Source: Candidatus Zhuqueibacterota bacterium (GTDB lineage Bacteria; Zhuqueibacterota; Zhuqueibacteria; Oceanimicrobiales; Oceanimicrobiaceae). From it: a stretch of 64,000 nt of DNA. Location of the stretch: positions 1 to 64,000 of the forward strand of contig JAJDAG010000182.1 in assembly GCA_029262005.1 (NCBI GenBank), in the 5' to 3' direction. Every line of letters starts with the position of its first letter. The first letter of the stretch is position 1. The notes under the pieces were generated by a model that was not told the DNA's origin, did not search any database, and saw only the letters and a list, made by a program, of their open reading frames with translations. The position numbers and the translations under genes are program-made. This document shows, piece by piece, positions 48,380 to 56,512 of the stretch.

Positions 48380-49339
48380 TTATGAATTTGATGCTGAAAA
48401 ATTGTGGCAGATGGCCCCTGAAATATAACAGGTATAGCACGCCTGATTATTGTCGAGTGGAAATGGTGAAAATGCACCTTTGAGTGTTTCAGAAATCCTG
48501 GCTTCCGGATAATCGATTAGAATGGGGCAAACGTAAACGCCTTTATCTGTGACCATTCGACTGCGTGTGCACTGCAGCAAGTTGTCATCGTAATCGCGCA
48601 TCATTTCCAGGGTGATATGTTCGTATTGTTCGTAGCCGCGACTGCGTACTTTTTCCCGTCCAATGCGCAACGGCGGTATTATCTTAATTCGCGGCCGAGT
48701 ATATTCAATTCCCTTCATAATTTCCATAAAACCGTCAAATATTTTCTCTGTTTCATGGTCCTCCCAGGTTTGGGCTACGGTGATAATCGGTAAAAATCCG
48801 TGTGTTACCAGATTTCTAAGACCATTGAGTGCTTTGTCAAAACTCCCGTTGCCACGGATTCGGTCGTTTGATTCAGCATTACAACCATCCAGGCTGACCC
48901 GTATTTCAAGTGAAAATCGCGTCTGCTCAGAAATGGCCTGTAGGCGCTTTGCTGTGCGTTCACGGATAAGAATGCCGTTGGTAAGCACCGTTGCGGGACC
49001 CATTTCAAGTGTGTCCTGCAGAATGGCAAACATATCCTGATTCATAAAAGGTTCGCCACCTGTGAAGTAGTATTCTTTAACGCCAAGCTCTTTGGATTCG
49101 TCAAGAAATGTCTTGACTGTTTCACGCGGCATAAATCCAAAATTGTGATTTTTCGGGCTGCAACTAATGAAGCAATGCGTACACCATAAGTTACAAATGG
49201 TTCCACCTACCTGAAACCAGAGTGTATCCAGGCTGTGTAGTGGCGCCCACGGAATCTCATCATCAGGCGCCTGATGGGGGGCGGCCTGTTCGTGCCTGCC
49301 GTTGTTCAAGCTGTTTTTGGCAAATTTTTCGCTGGTCAA
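48380..49339 (-). CDS. Radical SAM protein with C-terminal Cys cluster
   Basis: 319 aa from a TTG whose TTGA overlaps the flavoprotein stop. The radical SAM motif is CNLWCTHC (Cys49, 53, 56; CX3CX2C), and GGEP at 94-97 is the SAM-binding element. Five C-terminal Cys (257, 271, 301, 304, 311) suggest a SPASM-like auxiliary iron-sulfur cluster. It is not the classic ArsS sequence, so the reaction is unknown. Its place between a flavoprotein and ArsM suggests it forms or modifies an organoarsenic (C-As) product, or modifies a peptide. This is inference from context. Confidence 0.88.
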   Translation of the reverse strand: MTSEKFAKNSLNNGRHEQAAPHQAPDDEIPWAPLHSLDTLWFQVGGTICNLWCTHCFISCSPKNHNFGFMPRETVKTFLDESKELGVKEYYFTGGEPFMNQDMFAILQDTLEMGPATVLTNGILIRERTAKRLQAISEQTRFSLEIRVSLDGCNAESNDRIRGNGSFDKALNGLRNLVTHGFLPIITVAQTWEDHETEKIFDGFMEIMKGIEYTRPRIKIIPPLRIGREKVRSRGYEQYEHITLEMMRDYDDNLLQCTRSRMVTDKGVYVCPILIDYPEARISETLKGAFSPFPLDNNQACYTCYISGAICHNFSASNS

Positions 49340-50598
49340 TTTGTTACCTGTTGCTGTTGTAATGATTCTTTGTGCAAGTCCAGATCTTTATTTTTTGTGA
49401 TGAGTGTAAAAACTTCCACGATTTGTTTTAGACCCGCTCTGATGAGGAAAGTCGAGTTTCTACCATAGCTTTTGTTGCCGACGATGTAGAAATTCGGTTC
49501 AGGGTTTCTGAGTGTTTCCGGCCCCATACTTGTTTGAGCGAGGCAGTCTGCTGAGTTGTCTGTGCCAAGTAAAGCTGCTGCTAATTTCATTGGGCCGCGG
49601 CTGGCGTAGCATTCATGTACTTGAAGTTCACGGTAAAGGCTGTTGTCCGGACTGTAACCGACATTGGCAATAATCTTGTCGACTGTAACCGCCTCAGGCA
49701 CACCGGCAGTATTTATTGTAACAAGAAAGTTGTCCCTTTTTCTGGAGTATGCCACAGACTCAATAGTTGTATGCGTCAGGAACCGGATGTCTTTGTTCGT
49801 TGTTGCTGCGGAATTCGCCTGCTGAGTCAGCCGAACTCTCCCTTCAAGTTGATCGTTGTTGATGACGGGAATTGGCCTCTGTGCTTTGCCGCGAGAGACC
49901 CAAATAAGCGAGGTACTGGGTTCTTGTTGAATTAATTTTTGAAAGTCACAAACCGTGGTTGCCGCCGAGTATCCGGTTCCAATGAGAAGAGTTTTTTTGC
50001 CGGCGAAAAGGGGTCGGTCTTTGCCAACAATATCGCGCAAATGGTAATCTATTTTGTTACGCCAGGCGCTTTCCCCAAGTGCTGGAATACCGCCGTCACC
50101 AAGCGAATTGGGATTGGCGTAAACCCCTGAGGCGTCAATCACGATATCCGTTGTGTGAATTGCCTCAACCCCGTCCTGGCTACGGATTAGTAATTGGAAC
50201 GGGTAGAAAGTTCTTTTGCTATCTCCGAGCAGCTCGCCTTTAAAAATTTGTTTTCTGCCGATGTGTACAACCTCTGTATCAGGGTGAATTGTGGGAGCCA
50301 GTTCAGGTAATTGGCTGAGCGGCTCAAGGTACTTCGTTACGAACTGTTCACCTGATAAGAGTTGGCTCGGAGCAGGTTCATCCCAGGTTGGTAGGTTTCG
50401 ATGAAGTGTCAGAGCGCCAAGACCGGAGTGGTTCATTTCCCATGGCGAAAATAGTTGAACGTGGCCCCAACAACGGATATTCTCACCAACCCTGCCCTTG
50501 TCAAAAACCGTGACTCTATAACCCAGTTTGACCGCATAAAGCGCGGCTTCAAGCCCAATGGGCCCTGCACCAATAATTGTAATTCTCTTTTGTGACAT
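49336..50598 (-). CDS. FAD/NAD(P)-binding oxidoreductase (flavoprotein monooxygenase/reductase-like)
   Basis: 420 aa from the ATG at 50598 (AAGGGA upstream); the frame extends to 50628. The FAD-binding Rossmann motif GAGPIG is at residues 10-15, and a second dinucleotide motif GTGYSA lies near residue 205. The architecture resembles the lysine/ornithine N-hydroxylase and FMO-like group or thioredoxin-reductase-like enzymes, but no redox CxxC is present, which argues against a disulfide reductase. A likely role is to oxidise or reduce an intermediate of the ArsM/radical SAM pathway. It is the second gene of the operon, after the SelW-like gene. Confidence 0.82.
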   Translation of the reverse strand: MSQKRITIIGAGPIGLEAALYAVKLGYRVTVFDKGRVGENIRCWGHVQLFSPWEMNHSGLGALTLHRNLPTWDEPAPSQLLSGEQFVTKYLEPLSQLPELAPTIHPDTEVVHIGRKQIFKGELLGDSKRTFYPFQLLIRSQDGVEAIHTTDIVIDASGVYANPNSLGDGGIPALGESAWRNKIDYHLRDIVGKDRPLFAGKKTLLIGTGYSAATTVCDFQKLIQQEPSTSLIWVSRGKAQRPIPVINNDQLEGRVRLTQQANSAATTNKDIRFLTHTTIESVAYSRKRDNFLVTINTAGVPEAVTVDKIIANVGYSPDNSLYRELQVHECYASRGPMKLAAALLGTDNSADCLAQTSMGPETLRNPEPNFYIVGNKSYGRNSTFLIRAGLKQIVEVFTLITKNKDLDLHKESLQQQQVTN

Positions 50599-50622
50599 AT
50601 TTTTTCCCTTGCTGTAACCTGA

Positions 50623-50646
50623 ACACATGCACGCATATGCATGTGT
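50623..50646. promoter_or_regulatory. 24-bp palindrome upstream of the flavoprotein gene
   Basis: ACACATGCA (50623-50631) and TGCATGTGT (50638-50646) are perfect 9-bp arms with a 6-bp spacer; GCATATGC (50633-50640) is a second nested palindrome. It sits 25-48 bp before the flavoprotein ATG, where a repressor such as the neighbouring Rrf2 protein could act. Confidence 0.5.
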
Positions 50647-50783
50647 GGAAAAGACAACAAGAATCCACTGGTTATTTATTCCTATTATTTACAGGATTAT
50701 TGTGATTGTCAGTTGTGTCGGGTAGTTATCTGGTTGCTGCAGAAAGTGAACTCAACTGGTCCTGCATATGGTGATTTCTAAAC

Positions 50784-50999
50784 TTAAAATTGTGTAAATA
50801 TTTCTTCGTGATTTGGGAATCGTCCAAGCGCTTTTTTGGAAAAAATAAGGGTACCATCTTTAACTACTTCAAAAACGCCGCCTTGCCCTTCAATTAAAGT
50901 GACTTCAACATCCGCGTATTTTGATTCAATATCTGCCTTCAAACTGGAGGCTGTTGGGTAGTAGTTTCACATGACACAATATTCAATCGATACTTTCAA
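50784..50999 (-). CDS. SelW/Rdx-family selenoprotein (in-frame UGA as Sec11, CxxU)
   Basis: 71 residues including Sec, from a TTG at 50999 with GGAG upstream, to a TAA at 50784. Translation gives MKVSIEYCVM, UGA (50969-50967), NYYPTASSLKADIESKY and then VEVTLIEGQGGVFEV. This is the SelT/SelW/SelH (Rdx) thioredoxin-like pattern: CxxU redox motif after the first strand, a long helix, then a Gly-rich turn. Both sides of the UGA match the family in one frame, so read-through is needed. A bSECIS-like hairpin follows. Standard annotation would miss the gene entirely. It is upstream of the flavoprotein, radical SAM and arsM genes on the same strand (185-bp gap), and may supply a redox or metalloid-binding function. 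Confidence 0.85.
50935..50951 (-). promoter_or_regulatory. Putative bSECIS hairpin for the SelW-like gene
   Basis: On the minus strand GCCU (50951-50948) pairs with AGGC (50938-50935). After a C-A mismatch, C-G closes an AGUUU loop (50945-50941) that starts 21 nt after the UGA. The loop sequence and spacing are almost the same as in the ArsC-like gene. Confidence 0.6.
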
Positions 51000-51208
51000 T
51001 GCTCTACTCCGTTTGTTTATGGGCTTTGTGTTATTTTTTTAGGAAGATAAATATTTTCGTGGGAAAAGTAAAGCAAATTGAATAGGAGTCGAACCAAACT
51101 CCTTTTGAAGGGAGACAGGGTTTAGTTCGGCCGGAGCAAAAAGCAGAGGGATGTTGGTTGCGAGCTGCCGGATTGACCGTGAATTTCAAATACGATGAAT
51201 TATCCAGC

Positions 51209-51661
51209 TTAGTCACCCTGTTTGTTTGCGATTTGCTCTAAAATATTTTTGGTAATTTCGTTAAGAGTTACTTTTGAAAGTGCATTTTCGAGCGCCTGTT
51301 CGGCTTTTTGTAATGGCCCTGCGATGGCGGTTGAAATATTGGCGCCAATAGGGCATTCTGCATTTGGGGTTCTGTATGGGCTATGGAAAACAGTTCTTTC
51401 TTCCACGGCATTGTAAATATCGAAGAGTGTAATGTCTTCCGGGTTTTTGCCAATCTGTGTGCCTCCTGAAGCTCCGGTAATGGTCTTTACAAGTTCTGCT
51501 TTCTTTAGCAAGCCCAAAATTCTTCGAATCACAACCGGGTTGGTATTTACGCTCCAGGCAATGTTTTCTGATGAAACAGACTGTTGTGGCTTTCTGAAAT
51601 AGACGACTGCGAGACCAACTAAAATATGGATTGCGACAGCAAATTTGCTACTTGACTTCAT
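51209..51661 (-). CDS. Rrf2 family transcriptional regulator
   Basis: 150 aa from the ATG at 51661 (MKSSSKFAVAIHILVGLAV, the usual Rrf2 start); an ATG five codons upstream is possible. The winged-helix DNA-binding domain occupies residues 1-80 with the family motif GASGG (wing). Only one Cys (NAECPIG) is present, so it does not carry the three-Cys [2Fe-2S] site of IscR/NsrR and belongs nearer to the YwnA/CymR type. It lies upstream of the SelW-flavoprotein-radical SAM-arsM genes on the same strand and is the obvious candidate regulator. The 209 bp between it and the SelW-like gene holds no further gene that I can support. Confidence 0.88.
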   Translation of the reverse strand: MKSSSKFAVAIHILVGLAVVYFRKPQQSVSSENIAWSVNTNPVVIRRILGLLKKAELVKTITGASGGTQIGKNPEDITLFDIYNAVEERTVFHSPYRTPNAECPIGANISTAIAGPLQKAEQALENALSKVTLNEITKNILEQIANKQGD

Positions 51662-51850
51662 TGGCTCGTTCCTCATTTTCGTTTTTCTGAAACCAAGTTA
51701 GTTACAGTATATTTTGATTCCTAATGAAGATATTGTGGGAAATGTTGCATTGGCTTAAAGGGAGATTTTAAATAATTAGATGGCTATCATCTCCAGCGGT
51801 ATTGGTACTTGCGTTTGGATTGATATTTTTGGAAGCGGTCAGTATATTTG

Positions 51851-54517
51851 TTATTTCAGCAGTGTGAGTTTGCTTCTGGAAAGATGAAGCGAGTTGAAAA
51901 GGAGTTTAAATGTACCCGCGGTTTGCGCCCTGAATTGAGTTCGGATTGGGAGGAGAACAACACGGCCACTGCCCTGTGGCAGGTCAATGGCTGCTGGCAG
52001 GTTAGAGATTTCAAGATTTGCCGGCGGGAAAAATGACCTGGGCAGAAAGGTGGCTGCTACACCAATTCGCCTCACCCAGGGTCTGGGGCGCAGAATTGGA
52101 CCTGCTGTCAGCGCAGCTATTGCCGTGTTTGACATACCGAAGGCAATGGGCTCGCCCACGTCCACTCGAAGTTCAAAAAAGTGCGTGGAATTATTTTTGT
52201 GTGAATTTGCAGCCCGCAAAACATCAATGGGCAATTCTAGTTTTTCAACCAGAAGTTTGCAACTCTGCCCAAGGGCTATCAAGGTACCGCCATTGAGTAC
52301 AAATTGTTTCAGATGCAGTAAGCCAGACTCGCCAATTCCAGCGACATAAGGTTGTGGGGGAAGCGGCCGACCCGTTTGCGCCTCTTGACCAAGCCAACCG
52401 TGCAAAACAATTTCAGGCGGCATATCTGGAAAAATGATGGCATCATATTTCCCGGTAAGGTCGCGTTTGCTAACAGTGTGGCTGTAGATAATGTCAAAGT
52501 TAAATTCGTACTTTTCCAATAAATACTGCGTCCACCCCGGATCGGGTTCTGGGTGCCAGGGCTGATATAGTGCAACGGCGGGTTTTTTCAAACGAAGAAC
52601 CTGTTGCTGCTGAAAACGGAATTTTGTTTGCCGCACCTCAAGTGTAAGCTCCTGAGCGAGAAAGGCAAGCAGGTTCGCCGAGATCTCTTTTCGGGGCATT
52701 ACGATTGTGCCTCTTTCGAAAGAGCGCCCGTCTTCTTCAATGTCTTCCGTCAGCCAAAAGATCTTTTTGTTTTTTTCGAGCATTCGGTTGACGGCGATGG
52801 TGCTTTGATTGTCTGCATGATTGATGATATAATGCCCGGAACCTTCTTTTCGCAGCGCAATAGCGGGGGGCTGAAAAACATGGACACGCTTCAGGTTTTC
52901 GATGTTTACTGTTTCTGCCCTGTCTACGCTGACTTCCAGCACCTGCGGGAGCGAGAAGGCGATTGGCGGTTGCGGACTGCCTGGGTCATTCCCCGCCGGC
53001 ATTTGCAATTGCTCTGCATAGCTATCAAAAATGTGATGAATATAGCGTTCAAATGGCTGCGCCGGTAATATGACGTAATCTTCTGGTTCGAGCTTTGAGC
53101 CTGGTGTGAGAGTCGTTTTTGCCTTATGTATTTCAATCCCCTGGGAATACAGTGACTGCAGGAACTTTCGGGCAGCATGGGGCGACTTTTGCTTTGCCGG
53201 GATGATATATGCCGGTTGCGGTTTGGACTTGGCCGTGTTATGGTGTTGCTTGTTCATCTGGCAGTAGTCGCGAATGATTTGTTCTTTGTCAGCAGACACG
53301 GCTTGCAAAAGATCTTTGATCAAATCGGTTTGGCTTCGAATGAAATCTCCCATACGCCACCAACCACCATTCCAGTCGCTCAGCAATTCCAGGCCCGGCT
53401 CGTCTGATTGTATAATGCTGCCTTTGGCAAAATATAAAGGCGATGCATAATGCGTGTTGGCAATTTGTGCGGTCTGGGCAATAATGTTGCGCAGCAAAAA
53501 AGAGCGCGTCAGTGTGCCCGGAGGCTCTTGAGCAGGCCTGTTTTGAATGGCAAGCCCTGCCATGCCGCGCGAATGCATTTTTGCAATGATGCTTTTTGTC
53601 AGATCATTAAGTTTGGCTTGAACGTATGTGTTGACCACTTTGTCATTAGTGGTCACGTTTTCCAGGACAAGCCGGCTGTTTCTTGAACGCCGAGCGCCAA
53701 CCTGCAAAACAACCTGTGGAAACCAGTATTGAAAAATTTGTCTGACCACGGATTTTGTTTCTACAGTGTTTAGCATGTCCCAATCAAATTCTATATCATC
53801 ACCAGCATACAAATGCGTCCGGTTCGGTATTGTCGCCCCTTCGTGCGGCAACCCAACATACTTGTTGTACCAGAGCGCGACTTTGTCGATCGCGTCCGGG
53901 TTGAGAGATGGAATCAACAGCAGAATGACCTTGCTTAGCAAGGCATCAATGTTTTTTTGCGGCTCTGACGCAAAAAAGTGAGCCAGTGCAAACACACCCT
54001 GACTGGTGCTCACCTGTCTGCTGTTGGCATTTAATATAATCATAACCACTACTTTGTCTTCTTTGGCTAGAAGCTCTATGTCGTCGTCCGTCATGTGGGC
54101 CGGGTTTGCTGCTTGCTTTTGATAGTTTTTGTACAAAGCCAGATTTTTGATGTTTGGGGCTGAAGAGATTATCGCCATCATCATGGGTCGTTTTTCTGTG
54201 GACTCACCAATTTGCTGAAGTTTGACTCGTTCAGTATTTTCTTCCAGCATTTTCAGGTATTCGGTAATTTCCTGCCACCCGGCGAGTTTTCTGTTGGTTT
54301 CGGGACGATAGCCCAGGAATTCATTGGGAGTTTGGATTTGTGAGTTGCTTGTAGAAGGCGTTGCTAACAGAAAAAACAGAAAAGGAATTATCAGAGTTAT
54401 ACGCAAAGGGACCCAGATTTGTCCGGTGCGTGGGCGTAGCGCTGCCCATTGCAGCGGGCGCCTGTTTTTTCTGCTGCCCAAACTCAGTACCCGGGTTAGT
54501 TTTTCTGGTTGATTCAT
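51851..54517 (-). CDS. M14 carboxypeptidase-family protein, probable pseudoenzyme
   Basis: 888 aa from the ATG at 54517, 21 bp after the M28 peptidase gene; an upstream start at 54574 would overlap that gene. A membrane anchor or signal (LRITLIIPFLFFLLATPS, about residues 38-55) is followed by the M14-like domain (about 75-330). Family features remain, such as IGESTEKRPMMMAIISS and LLLIPSLNPDAID. The zinc ligands do not: the HxxE site aligns with Asn165 and Gln168, and the third His (usually YDVHQMG) aligns with Gly274 in LQVGARR. So it probably binds no zinc. The C-terminal part contains a type 1 glutamine amidotransferase-like or beta-rich region typical of long M14 proteins. It may act as a binding protein. 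Confidence 0.8.
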   Translation of the reverse strand: MNQPEKLTRVLSLGSRKNRRPLQWAALRPRTGQIWVPLRITLIIPFLFFLLATPSTSNSQIQTPNEFLGYRPETNRKLAGWQEITEYLKMLEENTERVKLQQIGESTEKRPMMMAIISSAPNIKNLALYKNYQKQAANPAHMTDDDIELLAKEDKVVVMIILNANSRQVSTSQGVFALAHFFASEPQKNIDALLSKVILLLIPSLNPDAIDKVALWYNKYVGLPHEGATIPNRTHLYAGDDIEFDWDMLNTVETKSVVRQIFQYWFPQVVLQVGARRSRNSRLVLENVTTNDKVVNTYVQAKLNDLTKSIIAKMHSRGMAGLAIQNRPAQEPPGTLTRSFLLRNIIAQTAQIANTHYASPLYFAKGSIIQSDEPGLELLSDWNGGWWRMGDFIRSQTDLIKDLLQAVSADKEQIIRDYCQMNKQHHNTAKSKPQPAYIIPAKQKSPHAARKFLQSLYSQGIEIHKAKTTLTPGSKLEPEDYVILPAQPFERYIHHIFDSYAEQLQMPAGNDPGSPQPPIAFSLPQVLEVSVDRAETVNIENLKRVHVFQPPAIALRKEGSGHYIINHADNQSTIAVNRMLEKNKKIFWLTEDIEEDGRSFERGTIVMPRKEISANLLAFLAQELTLEVRQTKFRFQQQQVLRLKKPAVALYQPWHPEPDPGWTQYLLEKYEFNFDIIYSHTVSKRDLTGKYDAIIFPDMPPEIVLHGWLGQEAQTGRPLPPQPYVAGIGESGLLHLKQFVLNGGTLIALGQSCKLLVEKLELPIDVLRAANSHKNNSTHFFELRVDVGEPIAFGMSNTAIAALTAGPILRPRPWVRRIGVAATFLPRSFFPPANLEISNLPAAIDLPQGSGRVVLLPIRTQFRAQTAGTFKLLFNSLHLSRSKLTLLK

Positions 54518-54537
54518 CACAGTGAAATTTGTGCTGG

Positions 54538-56172
54538 TCAGTATCGTCGTCTGAATTGCTCTTCCGGTTGCCATCGGGCAAGTGCAATGGCGTTGGCCAG
54601 GTAGTAACCTGTTTTCAAGGCAAATTGTGCTACCTGAGCAGCGCCTTTCAGGCTCCAGGTGGGGTCATATTCATCCAGAACTCCGTGGTAGCGTTCTTTT
54701 GCATATGATTGTAACAGTGCAGCACCCCAGCCTTTGGGTTTGCCTACATAGTCAACGCCGCTTTTGATGTAGACAGCAGGCACGCCCATTTTTACAAAGC
54801 TGAACTGATCTGAACGAAAGAAGATACCTTTTTCCGGATTCGGATCAGGCATTATTCTGACATTCATTTCATGCGCTACTTTTTGTGCGATCGAATAGAT
54901 GCTGGAACGCTTTGCGCCGATGGCAATTATGTCTTTGGTCTTACCCCAAACATTGACTGCATCCACATTGATGTTTGCCGAAGTTTTTTCCAATGGAAAA
55001 ACCGGGTTATTGACATAATGGCTTGAGCCGAGTAGCCCGGACTCCTCGGCGGTAACTGCTGCAAATATGAGCGAGCGTTTTGTCTTCAGTGGGCTTTGTG
55101 AAAATCCTCTGGCTATTTCCAGCAGAGCGGCTGTGCCTGAAGCGTTGTCGAGTGCTCCGTTGAAAATGCCATCGTCTGCCGCTCCATCAATTGCGCCGAG
55201 ATGGTCGTAGTGACTGGTATAAACGATGCACTCTGTTTTTAACGCTGGATCACTGCCCTTTATTTTCGCGATGACATTCGGGGATTGCAGCGTTCGTATT
55301 TCATTTTGGATGGTTGCATAAACTCGCAACAGCAACGGTTTAGCCTTGAAGGACGACGAGCCGGCTTCCTCGATAAGTGTATTCAAACTAAATCCGGCGG
55401 CAGTAAGTACCTCACTGGCTTTTGCTTCTGAAATCCATGCGTGCATGTTCAGGAGTCTTGTATTCTGCGCCGGTTTGACAAAAAAAAGTTCCTTTGATCG
55501 GGAGCTTTGCACCACGTTCCAGCCGTAACCTGCAAGCGCCGGCGTGTGAATTAAAATGACGCCTTCCGCGCCCCGGCGTGCTGCTTCTTCAAATTTATAG
55601 GTCCAGCGGCCGTAGTAAGTTAAGGCGTGGCCGTCAAAAAAATCTTGACTTTGCGCAATGGGCTCGTTGACAAGAATAAGCAGCACTTTACCGGTTACAT
55701 CCACCCCTTCATAATCGGACCAGTTGAATTCTGGCGCATGAATGCCGTAACCCATGAAAATGATTTCTTTGTTTCGCAGGTAGGTGAGCGGCTGTTCAAT
55801 TTGGTTCCAGGCTACAAAGTCGCTACCGGCGCCTAATCGCCAGAAGCGACCGTATCCGCGCAAATTCATAGAAGGGGTTGACTTGAAACCGGTCAGTTCT
55901 ACATTTTGGAAATAGCTCGAATCGCCGACGGCCGGCAATAAGCCTGCTGCCTCGAATTGTGAGGCGATGTATTTTGCAGCCAATTCACTGCCCCGGCTGC
56001 CTGGTGCTCGGCCTTCCATAATGTCATCGGATAGCAGTTTTAAATGTGCGCGAATTTTTTGTGAGCTAATTGCTCCGTCAAGCTGTCCGAGATACTCGGG
56101 TGACTCACAGGCAGAAATACCGGCAATGGCCAGCATTGCAAACAGCAAACTGAGATTGTTTGTTTTTTTCAT
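54538..56172 (-). CDS. M28 family aminopeptidase, lipoprotein
   Basis: 544 aa. The lipoprotein signal ends GISAC, with the lipidated Cys at residue 22. An N-terminal region is interrupted by a PA (protease-associated) domain (about 120-260), and the M28 zinc-peptidase core follows. Ligands are visible in TSHYDHLG (His, Asp), LDNASG (Asp), AEESGLLG (Glu-Glu) and NVDAV (Asp), with the final His in RYHGVLDEYD, so the active site is complete. It should release N-terminal amino acids from peptides in the periplasm or at the outer membrane. It is upstream of the M14-like gene in one operon. Confidence 0.92.
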   Translation of the reverse strand: MKKTNNLSLLFAMLAIAGISACESPEYLGQLDGAISSQKIRAHLKLLSDDIMEGRAPGSRGSELAAKYIASQFEAAGLLPAVGDSSYFQNVELTGFKSTPSMNLRGYGRFWRLGAGSDFVAWNQIEQPLTYLRNKEIIFMGYGIHAPEFNWSDYEGVDVTGKVLLILVNEPIAQSQDFFDGHALTYYGRWTYKFEEAARRGAEGVILIHTPALAGYGWNVVQSSRSKELFFVKPAQNTRLLNMHAWISEAKASEVLTAAGFSLNTLIEEAGSSSFKAKPLLLRVYATIQNEIRTLQSPNVIAKIKGSDPALKTECIVYTSHYDHLGAIDGAADDGIFNGALDNASGTAALLEIARGFSQSPLKTKRSLIFAAVTAEESGLLGSSHYVNNPVFPLEKTSANINVDAVNVWGKTKDIIAIGAKRSSIYSIAQKVAHEMNVRIMPDPNPEKGIFFRSDQFSFVKMGVPAVYIKSGVDYVGKPKGWGAALLQSYAKERYHGVLDEYDPTWSLKGAAQVAQFALKTGYYLANAIALARWQPEEQFRRRY

Positions 56173-56512
56173 TATGTTAGCAACAGAGTTTATTTAAGTT
56201 AGTCGGCGTTTCAACAAAAATGGTTTATAGCGATATGTTGTCTCCCATGTGTTGCCGGACTGTCTTTGTGCTGAGTGTGGACTCAAGTTACAAAAAGCCG
56301 CATTTATTGTCAATCAATTATGTTTGGGCAGTTTAACGCCGGCTGTTGGCTCTATCAATAGGTCGCCTTAAACATCCTGAGGGTCAATGCTTGCCAATCA
56401 AGTATTGCAAAATTACCATTTATTTTGTATCTTTTTTGCCATATTGTCTAGTGCTCCATCTGCTCCATCCCGAATCTGACCCTATAATTATTAATCTACG
56501 GAGGAATTTTTT
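56173..56512. other. Divergent intergenic region
   Basis: 340 bp between the M28 peptidase gene (minus) and the POT transporter gene (plus). It must hold both promoters. I see no clear repeat, RNA or ORF; GGAGGAA directly precedes the transporter ATG. Confidence 0.5.

Noticed and set aside
48380-49339. Calling the radical SAM protein ArsS
   Set aside because: Position next to arsM fits, but the N-terminal cluster context and C-terminal Cys pattern do not match what I remember of ArsS, so no symbol was given.
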